A stretch of 64,000 nt of DNA, from assembly GCA_947311845.1 (NCBI GenBank), contig CAMZMU010000041.1, positions 132,467,505-132,531,504 on the forward strand, written 5' to 3'. Position numbers and translations under genes: made by a program. The DNA is from Poa pratensis. Lineage: Eukaryota; Streptophyta; Magnoliopsida; Poales; Poaceae. Below, in pieces: positions 11,660 through 22,575 of this stretch. The notes beneath the pieces are model-generated. The model saw nothing but the letters and a program-made list of their open reading frames with translations, was not told where the DNA came from and did no database searches. Each line of letters begins with the position of its first letter. The first letter of the stretch is position 1.

Positions 11660-12431
11660 AATCAGTAGCAACCCTACCATTTCGGTGGCTGAGACTTTCG
11701 ATCCAAATTCTCCAGGCATTACCTTTCGCCGCTATCTTGACCAGAATGGTTTAGCTCATTGGAACGCCCTGTTGGTTCTGTTGGACTCGGTGGTCTTGTA
11801 GGATGGCGAGGATGTGAGAAAGTGGGCGCTTAAGCCTTCGGGTGTGTTTTCGGTTGCCTCCATGTACTAGCAACTGTCTCAAGGGGCGACAGTGGCGCAT
11901 GCGCACGACCTGTGGGATGTAAAGCTACCTCTCAAACTCAAGATCTTCACTTGGCAGCTTGCCCTAAACTGGTTACCTGCGGGTAGACAACTGGCCGATC
12001 GTCATGGTCCTTCTGATGGTAGATGTGCGCTATGTAACGAGGTGGAAGATGCCTCGCATATTTTATTTCATTGTGCGCTTCCCACATTCAAGTTGAGTGT
12101 GCTTCCGAGGCTGCTTTGGTGCAGCTGGTCCCCAGCAAATTTCCCCCAATTCTTTGCGCACATTCAAATGTTGTTAGGCCAAAGACGTAGACTTTGTTGG
12201 TTGCTGGTCTCGGTTATGTGTTGGGCTCTCTGGGTGTCTAGAAATAAGCTAGCTATGGAGGCTAAGGTGCTGCAACATCCTTCGGGTCTCATATACAAAA
12301 TCCTTATGTTTTTACAGATGTGGGTGGGGCTCTCAAAGGAGCGCGACATGGACGCACTGGAGGAGATGATAAGTGGGCTAAAGGCGATTTACTCCACGCT
12401 TGCACCAAGAAATGATCCTCCAGGAGCTTGA
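11660..12431 (+). pseudogene. Outer LINE C-terminal (zf-RVT) region
   Basis: This is the 3' coding end of the outer LINE. The open frame from 11892 to 12431 encodes the segment KLPLKLKIFTWQLALNWLPA, then the zinc-finger-like GRCALCNEVEDASHILFHC and the WALWVSRNKLAME stretch typical of plant LINE C-termini. Upstream, 11660-11890 is also recognisable but carries stops (near 11800 and 11868). The frame ends 166 bp before the A-rich tail. Parallel segments of the inner LINE show the two belong to related families. Confidence 0.8.
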
Positions 12432-12605
12432 AGCTGGCCCTTCCGGTGTGTTGTGGGAGCCGGCCCCGGTATCTTTCTATTTATGCTTTCAGCTAAGCTG
12501 TATGCCCAGCATGCTGTAATCAAATCGTGTGGTGAACCTTTTGCTTTATTAACTTAAAGCAGGGCCGTAATAAATTAAAGCATTTTATCTAAAAAAGAGC
12601 GAGAG

Positions 12606-12673
12606 AGATGATGAGAGGCGAGATGTGCAGCGGCGAGGGATCGGAGGGCAGGGAGCATGAGTGGGAGGAGGCC
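12606..12673 (+). pseudogene. NOL9 exon 1 fragment, unit A
   Basis: Immediately right of the LINE target duplication, 12608-12673 matches the first 22 or so codons of the intact NOL9-like gene (30630-30695). The fragment encodes a start followed by MRGEMC, GEGSEG and EHEWEEA. It stops before the P-loop and is joined at about 12674 to the fused promoter/exon 3 fossil of the next unit. The LINE thus separates this exon from its own 5' UTR 5.7 kb away. Confidence 0.82.
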
Positions 12674-12689
12674 ACTAATGATCTTGCCT

Positions 12690-13100
12690 TCATTTGTAGA
12701 GTTCTAAAAACTGGCAACTTCGCATGCACACCTTGATATGCATTATTGTGAAGATATAGTGCACGTCCTCAAACATGATGTTTCTATCGTGCAAGGAATA
12801 TACCCTACATTTTTTTTTTATAATTGCAGATCTTACAATGCTATTCTTGCGGCCTCCAAAAAGGTAATTGTGTTTCACACGGTTTAGTTCTAGGCAGTCT
12901 TTTATGCTTTCGTGCTGCATTGTAATTTACCAGATGTACTTATTTTTGGTGCTGCTAGGAAGGAACAATTCACTGCTCATTTCAAAATTAGCTTTTTTCT
13001 TGTTACAAAGCTATTTCGGTCTTTACAGAGGTTACTGTCTCTTCTCTATTTTATGACATGTCGTGCATAGCATATTTAACAAATCTCACAAAGCGAGAAT
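12690..13100 (+). pseudogene. NOL9-like gene fossil, unit B (promoter fused to exon 3)
   Basis: The arrangement equals that of unit A. Distal promoter sequence (about 12707-12785) is followed directly by the intron 2 end, exon 3 (about 12832-12871) and intron 3 (to about 13100). The TTGTTACAAAGCTAT tract and the GGTGCTGCTAGGAAGGAA tract are shared with unit A. There is no Ds-like insertion here. It cannot be expressed as a kinase: the exon is 34 bp and nothing upstream or downstream supplies the rest. Confidence 0.8.
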
Positions 13101-13287
13101 TTTTGTAGACGTGGGAGGCTTCTTGTTAGATTTTTCTTATAGTTCTCCATGTAAAAGAAAGGCTTCCATACACAAAGATGTATATATATAGGCATAAATA
13201 CAATTTTCTTCTTCAAAATTTACATATATTAGTCTAGCTTCAACCTGGTAGGACCTATACTGCAAGGGGTAGTGAATCAATGCAAAC

Positions 13288-13373
13288 TACTCCCTCTGTT
13301 CCAAATTAAGTGTCTGAGATTTAGTACAGATTGATACTAAATCTACGACACTTCATTTGTAACGGAAGGAGTA
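13288..13373. mobile_element. Stowaway MITE, unit B
   Basis: A compact 86 bp Stowaway element including its TA duplications (13288-13289 and 13372-13373). The ends are CTCCCTCTGTTCCAAAT and, inverted, CTCCTTCCGTTACAAAT. The interior has the inverted halves GTACAGATTGATACTAAAT and CTACGACACTT typical of these fold-back elements. The third spacer copy near 44690 lacks it, between its ATCAATGCAA and GTACTGGTACTA words. Confidence 0.82.
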
Positions 13374-14387
13374 TATTGTTTACGTACTGGTACTAAAATC
13401 CATGGCAGCTAATGCACTCTTCTGGCCCAATTTGGTTGAATGCAACCAAGGGTGAATGAATAAATTTTCCTTGAGGTGGGTGCTCTCTTTTCTTACATAT
13501 ATTACACAATCTACACCTTTATTCCCTCGACTGCCATCCAAACCTCTCATCTCGCAACTCTTACTTTGATACTTCTTGCCGTAAATTAGGTGCCAACTAC
13601 CCAAAAATCAACATGTTGATAGGAGAAAAATAATAATTGGAGGGCATGTAGGGATAGGAGACATCGAAAAAGACGTGAATACAAGATGCACATGTCAACC
13701 TACAGCCCTCATGGTGATCATGACAGCCAGCTAGCTGAGTGCAAGAGTGAAACAATATTATCTGTCACAAGAGAGATACAATATTATCCGTCTCTACCAG
13801 ATGTGACATCCATGTAGGATTTAGTCGGACCTTGACTTGCGACATGAAACACTCTTCTTGGGCGGTTGGCAATTGTTCAATTATCGCAAGGAACTGACGA
13901 ATCTCAGTGGAGTCTACACGAGGATGGTAAATATCGTTGTACTCCTTGTACAGAGCAGTGGTCCATTCAGATGTGCCAATCGATAATAACCAAAAAAATA
14001 TAGAAAATAAGGTGCCGCTAAAAATTAAGGCTCAGTTTTGGAGCTCCGTTTTATGAAAACCGCAATATTAAAAAAATGATGTATTGACTACCAGGGTGAT
14101 GAATACTTCTGTTTATGGGTTTCGTAAAAAATAGGTCAAAACCAAAATTTCCAGAATGATAAAAAATGTATTTTGTCCAAACACTTCAAAGTATTTAATA
14201 CCTTTTTTTTTTAGAAACCATGGTATTCTTAGAATACTCAAAAATACTTTGATGTCAAGCGGGTCCTAGATATTTTTCATGTGGTACCTTCGTAAAGGTG
14301 CAATACATACCAAGGATATCCTAGCATAGCGCAATTGGCATGTGAATTTACATTGTGGTTTTCGTCGCCATCATGAGACAATTAAAC
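13374..14387. repeat. NOL9-unit spacer, copy B left part
   Basis: Paralogous to 4240-5340 and continuing at 29044 beyond the retrotransposon. It contains no supportable gene. Within it, 14040-14270 is an extra AT-rich tract absent from copy A, with inverted words such as AGTATTTAATACC and GGTATTCTTAGAATACTC. It may be another small inserted element, but I could not define its ends. Confidence 0.7.
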
Positions 14388-15516
14388 TGTCGTGGTGGGA
14401 TCACAACAGTTGCCATGGGTATGGCTAAGATGGGGCCGAATGGTCGTTGGGGGAATCCGGGGAGGGTTTATGCACTCAAGAAGTGCACACGCAAGAACAC
14501 GCAAGAACACGAACTAGAAACCAAGAAAGCAAGAACACAAAGCACACCACGATGTACCCTGCTTCGGGGCCCTCTTGCGGAGGTAACACCCCTACTGCAG
14601 CACTATCCTACTCAGTGTATAGCTCAAAGTGACAAGTACAAGCTGCTCCTCGAGCTGTATGATGATACAATGGTGAGAACTTAGGTAAAAGATGGAGCTT
14701 CGCGGGAGGAAGAAGGCACTCCGAGCTAGATCCGAGGTGTTTCCGGGGTGTTCCGAGGTTCCTTTCTCTTTTTCTCTCTCTGTTTATCGATCTCTCCTCG
14801 GGGGCCTCAAGCAGGAGGGGGTGAAGCCCTCTATATAGGCCAACCGGGTTACCGTTGTGCCCCTCGCTGAACACTGTAGCCATGCCTCTGCTTTGGTCAT
14901 CATTGTACTCCTGTCAGGGACAAGACATGTCTTGCCCATCCCCTGCATCACCACAGTAGAGTTAGGATGTCTCCTCTAACAGAGACAGGACATAGCCACG
15001 CCGTGCTACCTCGTAGCCTTTTCCCCGGATCTCACGCGGTCAGCGGTCAGAGGCGTGCAGCCCCGCCAAACCCGGGGCACGCCTCTGCCATGCTCCGTGA
15101 CAGACGCTTCCGTGTCAGGCGTGAAGTGACAGGAGCATTGACTCCTGCCCGAGCTACGGCCTCCTGCCGTGGTTAGCTCGGGTCCTGCTTCCGTTCCTTA
15201 CCTCGGGTCTTGTACTTAAGACCCGACCACCTCGGGTATAACTTCCTTCACACAGCTTCTCCTGTACTCACCATATAAACCATAGCACCGAGGTATTAGG
15301 TCGGCTGACCATAGCTCGGACAGTAACCTCGGCCCAGGCTGACGGGATACCTCGGATCCCTCTGGGCCAAGATAGGTCGGCCTTTGTATCCTCCAGGTCA
15401 AGATTAAGCTCGGACACTCCTAGGCCCAAACAGGTCGGCCCTTTCCGTACCTCGGCATATCTTTAAACTCATCTTTATGCCAAGCCTTGACCCTACCCGG
15501 GGGTAGCCCCCCGACA
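14388..15516 (-). repeat. LTR (3' LTR in element orientation)
   Basis: 1,129 bp, starting TGTCGTGG and ending CCCCGACA on the plus strand, so it has TG...CA ends in both orientations. It aligns end to end with 27912-29043. By eye there are about ten substitutions and five or six small indels between the pair. A TATA-like CTATATAG lies at 14831-14838. Words such as CCTCGG and GCTCGG are unusually frequent. Confidence 0.93.
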
Positions 15517-15529
15517 TTAGTCCCCGAAG
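15517..15529 (-). promoter_or_regulatory. Candidate polypurine tract next to 3' LTR
   Basis: On the minus strand the 13 bases CTTCGGGGACTAA directly precede the LTR start TGTCGGGG. A purine-rich run here would prime plus-strand synthesis during reverse transcription. The run GGGGA is short, so the assignment rests mainly on position. Confidence 0.45.
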
Positions 15530-16060
15530 CTGGTGCGGTCCTACGACCTCGGATGGAGGGCCGTAGCAGGTTCAAAAATAACCAAGGCACCACCTCTAAA
15601 CCGACCTTCAACATAGCTCCGCCGAGGTACTTCCCACAGACCTTAATCTCATCCGAGGTTGATCTGCAATCTGAACTTTCCGAGCTATGTGACTTAGCAC
15701 AATCTTGCCTCGAGATTTTCCGAGGCACGTGGCGCAGAATCTCTGCCCGGACCTCGAAACCCGGACCTCTGAAAGACAGGTCCTGACCACACGCCGCCCT
15801 CGTCAGCCGGACCCACCAAACAGCGCACCTGCGCACTCAAGTGCGAGACCAACTTGACTGCCCGCGACTCCTCGATTCTCGCGCTGACCGGCACAGGAAA
15901 TCCGAGGCTGGCGGTTGCCACTCTGCGGCCCACGATGTGGCCGATCGTGCGGCCACCAACCGCGCAACCGCTTCTCCGCCCGCACACGATCCCACGATCC
16001 CACGCTCCCGGTAACCGCGCGGTAGTGCGCAGTTATCGCACGCCGTTACTGCTCGCCGCT

Positions 16061-16068
16061 TATAAATA
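16061..16068 (+). promoter_or_regulatory. TATA box of antisense gene
   Basis: TATAAATA lies in a GC-rich setting, followed by a C/T-rich GC leader and the first splice donor (CACGGTGAGT, exon end 16284). The position fits transcription starting around 16090-16100 on the plus strand, opposite to gag-pol and outside the LTR, so this gene appears to have a promoter of its own. Confidence 0.6.
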
Positions 16069-16089
16069 TGGGCCCCAGGGCAGGACTTC

Positions 16090-19000
16090 GTCTTCTTCTT
16101 CCTCCATCGCACACCGCTCCGTGCCACTGCCTCCGTCGCCGCCGTCGAGCACCTTGCCGCACCGGAGTACGCGCCGCCGTTCTGCAACACCGTCTCGCAC
16201 CGCCGTCAAGCGCCTCGCCGCACCGGAGCACGCGCGTGCGCCTGGCGCCATCGACTCGCCGCCGATCCCTCGCGTTCCTCCACGGTGAGTTCCTTGCTTC
16301 CCCTCCATTGCCGTGGATGAGTTCATCCTCCGATGAACTCGAGGATCCTGATGAACCCTAAGATTCTGATGAACTAGATGATCCCCTCGAGCCCTTTTAG
16401 CACATTTTAGATCTTGCTTAGATTTGCACCAGACGCATCCGTAGCACTGTCCTTTTAGTTTTGCCCCTGGATGAACTTGATTTTATTTCCCTTTTTAGCT
16501 CACCGGTAGATCTTTGCTAACATCTCGCCACGGTAGAAACATGTTTCCCGCCTAAATCTTTAGCTCGGCTGTTTTGACTGATCCGAGGTATTTTACCCCG
16601 GCTATCCTGAACTGTCCGAGGTACTTACCCCGGTTGAACCTCCCTCTTCTGCAGGAAAGCGTCAACATGTCTTCTGCCTCGGATCCCGCCGAGGAAGGAG
16701 CACAGGAAACGAGGTAGCTGGGAGGGATCCGACGTCACGGAGGTCGACATCAAATGGCTCCGAGATTCACGGCGGATCCCGGCTAAACTCATCTGCAGGG
16801 TTCCGAAGAAAGAAGACATCGAACCCGAGGTGGAATCCGGGGAGAGGGTCGTCTTCCTGGACCACTTTGAACGTGGCTTCGGGCTCCCGGCCGGGAAGTT
16901 CTTCCGGGAATTCTTGGACAAATTCGGGCTACAACCACACCACCTGCCCGCCAATGCCATCCTCCAACTTTCGGCCTACGCGACCTTTTCCGAGGGTTAC
17001 CTCGGATTATGGCCAAGCATCGAGTCCTGGGCCAAGTACTTCCAGCTGAAGAAGCAAAGTGTCCCGAACAAGAAGGTCGTGGACAAGGAGATGACTGCTT
17101 GCGGGGCCTCGATTTCACCTCGGCGCCTCTGAGTTTCCTCGGATCAGGGCCTGGACTCCTGCCGCAAATGGCAACGCTCCTTCTTCTATGTGAAGAACCC
17201 GGGCCGAAGACCTCATCAACTTGCCGGAGTTCACCATTGGAACCCCCACTGCCCAACTCAACTGGGATTATGAGCCTGCACCCGACGCTCCCGAGGTTCT
17301 TCTGATCCACCAGACCATGATGTCACTCCAGGGAAAAGCTGGGGAGAGATGACATCTTGCGTACCATGATCACCCGCCGAGTTAGCCCTTTACAAGAGCG
17401 GGCCCATAAGATCTGCCATATGAGTGGCCGCTACGACCCCACTCGCACAGCACCTTTGAACTTGATGACTCCGAGGTGAAGAGGCGCATCCGGGCCATCG
17501 CCAAGACCACCATGCCCGACAAGTGGAAATGGGGTGTCAAGCCCTATGACCGAGATCACCTTCCAGCTCAAGTAAGTGTACTTTACCCGACGTAAAATAT
17601 TCCTCGGTTTCATTTTCACCCCGGCCTTGTATTGATTCTTGTGCTAACTCGGTTTTACCTTGCCACCTCTGCAGAAGTTCACTCGACAGGAAATCGAGGA
17701 TGGCCCCCTTTCTTCTAAGGAGTGGACTCCCGACCTGCCTGTCCCGGAAGCCGCCGAGGTTGAAGATCCGGACAATGAGGATCACCTCCCCATTCCCAAG
17801 GCCACCTCGGGTAAGACTCGTGGTTTCACCTCGCACCGCCCACCAGTTCGATCGCCTATCCAGGATTGGCCCGATGATGACGATGATGATTGCCAAATTC
17901 TGGAACCTGTCAACGTTATTCCCATTTCATATGCTCCTCCAACATATAAGAACTTTCATCCAGCGTCTGCAGCTTCCCGGAAGCGCTCAGGACCTGGTAC
18001 CTCGGATGCCGAGGCTTCCAAGACCTCGGAGACTGCGGCGCCCAAAGCCAAGCGTGCCAAGAAGACCTCGGCGAGGCACAAGAAGCGAGGCCCCGTGGAG
18101 GAAGATGCGTAAGTCACCTTGCTCCTTTTTACCTTTCACGCTGTTCCGAGGTTAAGTTTTTTACACTCTAACTTAATCTTTTCTTTTTCGTCTAGCCCGG
18201 CTCGGCAGATCAAGCAGAGCCATAGCTCGATACACTCACCACTGCCTCCAGTGGTTGAAGCTCAGACACCGAGGTCGAGGTTAACCTCGGCAGCCCCGCC
18301 AGAGCCTCTCCTCCAGAACGGTCCATTGACCTCACCAGCCCGGAGAAGACCATCTCCTCCCCGGCGCGTCTCCTCCGCCGAACTTCCACCGCCGAGCTCT
18401 GACTCCGGCCTGGGGCACTCTGCTCCCCGCCGAGATCAGACTCCTCCGCCTCCTCAGAAGGATGCGGAGACAGATCGCGCCAAGACTCCGGCTAAGACCG
18501 TGCAGGAGCCTCGGCTGTCCCCCAAGTCTCAAGCTGCGCGCAACCAGCAGCAACAGCAGCAGAAGAAGCAGAAGAAAGATTCAGCTCCAGTTGTTGAGCC
18601 CCCCAAACAGCCACAGCAAACTCCAATGCCGCCACCGCCACCGGGCCCCAAGGCTGCGAGCACCCAACTGTGCCGCATGCTGCCGCGCCGAGTCCACCTG
18701 ACCAAGACCGCGCCCTCGAGCTCTCAGGTCGCCACCTCCCGAGCTCTTTCGCTGCTACCATCCAGCCGAACATCAGCAGCTGGGAGGTCGGGCAACTCCG
18801 GACCAAGAGCGGGAACAGCTTAGGCTCGGAGAAGCACTACGATATGGACTGGAACTCGGCTGACACTGCCGAGGTCTCCTCCAACCCGAGCTCTGAGCAT
18901 CCAGTTGGACCTAGCGCCGTGCTCCAATCTATCTACAACATGCAGACTGCGGTCCTTGATTGCAGCAAGAAGGCCTCGGTAAGTTTCTTTACGCAACTCT

Positions 19001-20535
19001 CTTTCTTCCTTTGAAACCAAATGACAAACATACACTATTCCCAGTCCCCGAGATTCGGGTTGAGCAATTGACACTCCACCGAGTTAAAATTGCTCGGCTT
19101 GAATCTCAAAAACTTGTCATTTCTCCCATGCTGAGTCCCCGAGGCCAATGCCAAGTCCCCGGGACTCAATTGGCCTCGGGTGCTAGAAATACCTCGGATT
19201 TCTCCGAACTGATCTCTCTATTTTTTCAGGAGTGCAACAATGCTCGGACAAGATCTTCAAGAACCTCCTGCTGGATCACAACAGATGAAGAAGTCTCACC
19301 GGACTCTTCTATCCGCAAGGAGCAGAGCGACAAAGATTACGCCTCCAAGTTGAAGACAGCCGAGATGAAATAGCTCGGCTGCAACAAGAGCTGAACCGGG
19401 CTAACGAAGCCAAAACTGCTGTGGAGGACGCTATGAAGGTCAAGGACCAGGCCGCCGAACAGCAGCAAGAGCTTGCCAAGACCCTGGAGAGCCGCGCCAC
19501 CTCGGCCGAAGCCGAACTTACGCCCTCCGAGCTATATCGAAAAGCTGGTTGTCCGAGCTCGCTCGGATTAATCACCAAATGGACAGTAAGTTTCTTTTCC
19601 CCTTTTCCTTATTTTCTGCCGACCTACACCCCGTGCCACCGTATGCCTTATTTCAGCGACAGCCTTTTTGTCTTCTTCAGAGAACTTGAGCACTCCAAGG
19701 ACAAGGCTATCCGCGAAGTTCAAGCAGCTCGGGCAAAGAGGGCTGAGACAGAAACCCTCAGCGAAAGCTGGGATATCCAGGACCACCTTGTTGCCCTTAA
19801 TGCTCGGATCAGGCCGCTCCGGCCATTGGAACCAAGCTGGTTGATGCTGCCATCGAGGTCCACCGTGCCCTCTGGCCCAAGGTCAAGACTCCCACTTGCA
19901 TCGACGAGCTCGCCACGAAGCTGAAAGGAGCCGAGGCTAGACTTCGGGAGTGGAGATGCTCATCAGCTCGGGCTGGAGCGGACAAGGCCCTGGTGTTCGT
20001 GCTGTCCTGGTATGAAGATGTTGAGATCCACACGGTTACCTCCCTGCGCAGGGGCTCTCCTTGGAACTCCACCCCTGATGGCATTGCGAAACGCCAAGCA
20101 GCAGCCGACCGCTTTGCTAGTTATGCAAACACCCGGACCTTTGATGACGGGCGCCTCTACTGAGGACGAAGAGAGCTCGGACGAGGAAGCGAGTCCGGTG
20201 AAGAAAGTTCTGACGGCGAGGAAATTGACTTTGACGAGCCTGAGAGCTCCAAGGGCAAGGCCGGCAAAACAACCGAGGTGGCTGAAGGCTCTGATGATGA
20301 CTTCAGCTTCGACGAACCTCCGAACTCCAAGGGCAAGTCCGGCAAAGCCGTAGCCACCGAGGTGATCTCCCCCGACGTGACGGACACCCCGGCATCCACT
20401 CCAACAACCGAGGTTGCTTCCGCGACCGAGGTGGTTCCTGCGCCCGAGGTTGTTCCTGCGCCCGAGGCTCCTGCGCCCGAGGTCCTGCGCCCGAGGTCCT
20501 TCTTCCGAGGCCTGAACTTGTCTCAACAAAATTAA
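16090..20535 (+). pseudogene. Antisense spliced gene of the Gypsy element ('putative gypsy type transposon' domain)
   Basis: It runs opposite to gag-pol between integrase and the LTR. The six-exon model is about 16090-16284 (5' UTR), 16655-17571, 17675-18108, 18196-18978, 19230-19585 and 19681-20535; every intron has GT...AG with donors of the GTAAGT/GTGAGT type. Exon 2 encodes LDHFERGFGLP, FGLQPHHLP and LSAYATFSEGYLG, the domain annotated in plants as 'putative gypsy type transposon'. Later exons give an acidic stretch (DWPDDDDDDC), Lys/Arg-rich nuclear-signal-like segments, a proline-rich region and coiled-coil-like segments (about 19380-19580 and 19681-19780). The ATG at 16667 is out of frame with the domain. 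Further shifts lie near 16710, 17120, 17200, 18700 and 19370, so this copy is broken. The role is unknown. Confidence 0.75.
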
Positions 20536-21126
20536 ATCCCCGGTATGCCGGGTGCAGATGTAACAGACCTTAAGTAGTTTGCCTTGCTACCAGTACTATT
20601 ATCTTGCTATCCGAACCATGCTTTTCTAAAATTTATGCCGAACCCTTTTGGAACGAGTCCCCGAGTTCACTTTCGTGTTTACTATACTTGGCATTCTTTG
20701 CTCTTGTCTACCATTTTGGCGTTCGACAGTCGAGTCACAAGATTGTTGTTTATAGCATACAGTACTTAGCAAATGTCGAGGTGTGTTTCAAAATCATCCG
20801 ACATAAACGAAAGGTAAAGACAGGGGTTAGTAAACGACACATGCCGAACTATATTTTTGGACCGAGTCCCCGAGTCCATTTTCATGTTTCCCACGTTTTT
20901 TCATCTTTGCTCTTGACTACCATTTGGCGTGCCAGTCGAGTCACAAGATTAGTTACACAGCATACATTACTTGAAGTTTGAGACGAGGTTCAAAATAGTT
21001 CGGCATATGAACGAAATTGACAAACAGAAATAAAACACAAGCACAAGAGCGAGGCAGTCCCCGAGCTTCAACCTCGGAGTGCCGACATTTCATTAAGGAT
21101 TAACCGAGGTACATACATTGCGCCCT
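20536..21126. repeat. Convergent 3' region with two imperfect tandem units
   Basis: The stretch between the ends of the antisense gene and integrase holds two imperfect copies of a roughly 200 bp unit (about 20630-20830 and 20855-21030). Shared landmarks in order are CCGAGTCCCCGAGT, TTGCTCTTG, ACTACCATTTGGCG-like, CAGTCGAGTCACAAGATT and an ACATAAACGAAA-like word. No protein is predicted. It probably carries the 3' ends of both convergent transcripts. Confidence 0.6.
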
Positions 21127-22575
21127 TCATGAGTAGAAAGGTCGGAGTAGAGCTATATTCCATGGTCGCCTGACCTCTGATCCGGGGTTGTCCAGCCCAT
21201 CTTCCCTTGGTTCCTGCGCATCTATTAGATAGTACGAATCATTGAGCAGAGCTCGGCTCACAATGAACGGTCCCTCCCATGGAGGTGACAACTTGTGCCG
21301 ACCTTTCTTGCGCTGCACCAGCCTCAGCACCAAATCTCCCTCGTGAAACACACGAGGGTTGACACTCCGGCTATGATAACGTCGGAGACCTTGCTGGTAT
21401 ATTGCTGACCGAGATGAGGCCAATTCTCTAGCTTCCTCAAGCAGATCTACTGCATCCTCCCGAGCCTCTTTTGCCTCGGCTTCAGTGTACATTGCCACTC
21501 TGGGCGCATCATATTCGATGTCAGTGGGTAGCATAGCTTCTGCCCCATAGACCATAAAAAATGGCGTATAGCCAGTTGATCGATTTGGCGTGGTCCTTAG
21601 ACCCCACAGTACTGCTGGTATCTCATCTATCCAACACCCCGGCGTTTTCAGCAGTGGTTCAATGAGCCGAGCCTTGATGCCGGCCAACACTAGAGCATTT
21701 GATCTTTCCACTTGTCCATTAGACTCCGGGTGTGCCACCGAGGCTATGTCCAGCCGGATTCCCTTGTTCATGCAAAACCGAGCAAATTCTCCAACAGCAA
21801 AGTTCGTGCCGTTGTCCGAGATAATGCTATGGGGGTACCCATATCGCAGAATGATCTCCTTCAAAAAAGTCACTGCTGAATGACCATCCAACTTCCGGAT
21901 TGGTTTCACCTCGATCCACTTGGTGAACTTGTCCACCATCACCAGTATGTGCGTCATGTTACCTCGGGCTGGTTTGAACTCTCCCACCATATCCAAACAC
22001 CATACCGCAAACGGCCAAGTGATAGGAATTGTTTTGAGCGCCGAGGCTGGCATATGCGTTTGCTTGGCAAACCTTTGGCATCCTTCACATCTCCGGACTA
22101 TGGCCTCTGCATCAGCAAGAGCAGTGGGCCAATAGAACCCATGCCTGAACACCTTGGCCACCAGAGCTCTTGTGCTGCAATGATGACCACACTCTCCTTG
22201 GTGGATCTCCAAAAGCATCTCCTTGCCTTCAGCTGGCTCGACACACCGTTGCAACACCTCGGTTACGCTTCTTTTATAGAGCTCCTTGTTGATGATGGTG
22301 TACGCCTTTGCCCTCCTTTGGATTCTCCTAGCCTCGGTTGTGTCACTTGGCAAGCTTCCCTCCGTTATGAACTTCATGATTTGCTCCGCCCACTCCGGCA
22401 CTGGGTGCAAAGGAAAAAATTCTCGTCCACCTCCATTGGTTCGGCCACCATAATCTCCTCCATTATTTCCTCCACCATCCTGCGACCAGTCCCCGAGTCT
22501 TGATGAGCAGTCCCCGAGGTTCGGTGCGCAGTCCCCGAGCTCTGCCACGCAGTCCCCGGGTCCGACCAAACGCAC
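21127..22575 (-). pseudogene. Integrase of Tat-lineage Gypsy element
   Basis: The 482-codon frame would insert element cDNA into the host genome. It shows the N-terminal zinc-binding HHCC region (HQGECGHH and RRCEGCQRF, about residues 125-175). The catalytic triad is D, D and E in WCLDMVGEF, IISDNGTNF and HPESNGQVERSN. The C-terminal part ends with the WNIALLRPFYS segment typical of the Tat group, and no chromodomain is visible. The N-terminal end reads through a GDC-repeat made by four copies of GCAGTCCCCGAG-like DNA. This domain is intact by itself but is separated from the reverse transcriptase frame by a shift at about 22575-22690. Confidence 0.88.
22488..22563. repeat. Short tandem array of CAGTCCCCGAG words
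   Basis: Four copies of an (A/G/C)CAGTCCCCGAG-type word are spaced about 20 bp apart between the second RNase H and integrase. On the minus strand they encode a repetitive Gly-Asp-Cys pattern. It may be a spacer that expanded by slippage. Confidence 0.65.

Larger units (their letters stand above)
6896..12605 (+). mobile_element. Outer LINE (5'-truncated L1-type), disrupted
   Basis: A plus-strand non-LTR retrotransposon is inserted in the NOL9 exon 1 region of unit A. The flanking sequence AGCGAGAG is found on both sides (6896-6903 and 12598-12605). The 3' end is a short A-rich tail (AAAAAAG). The left part (about 6904-8400) encodes a decayed reverse transcriptase starting inside the catalytic domain (LLKLDFEKAYDRV and YADDTLILI are visible, in different frames). 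The right part (about 11650-12431) encodes the C-terminal zinc-finger region common to plant LINEs. Missing 5' sequence is usual for LINE copies made by target-primed reverse transcription. A hAT MITE and a second LINE sit inside it. Confidence 0.8.

Noticed and set aside
15854..16326. GC-rich ORFs on both strands upstream of the antisense gene
   Set aside because: They cover the TATA box, 5' UTR and first splice donor of the antisense gene and have no conserved motif.
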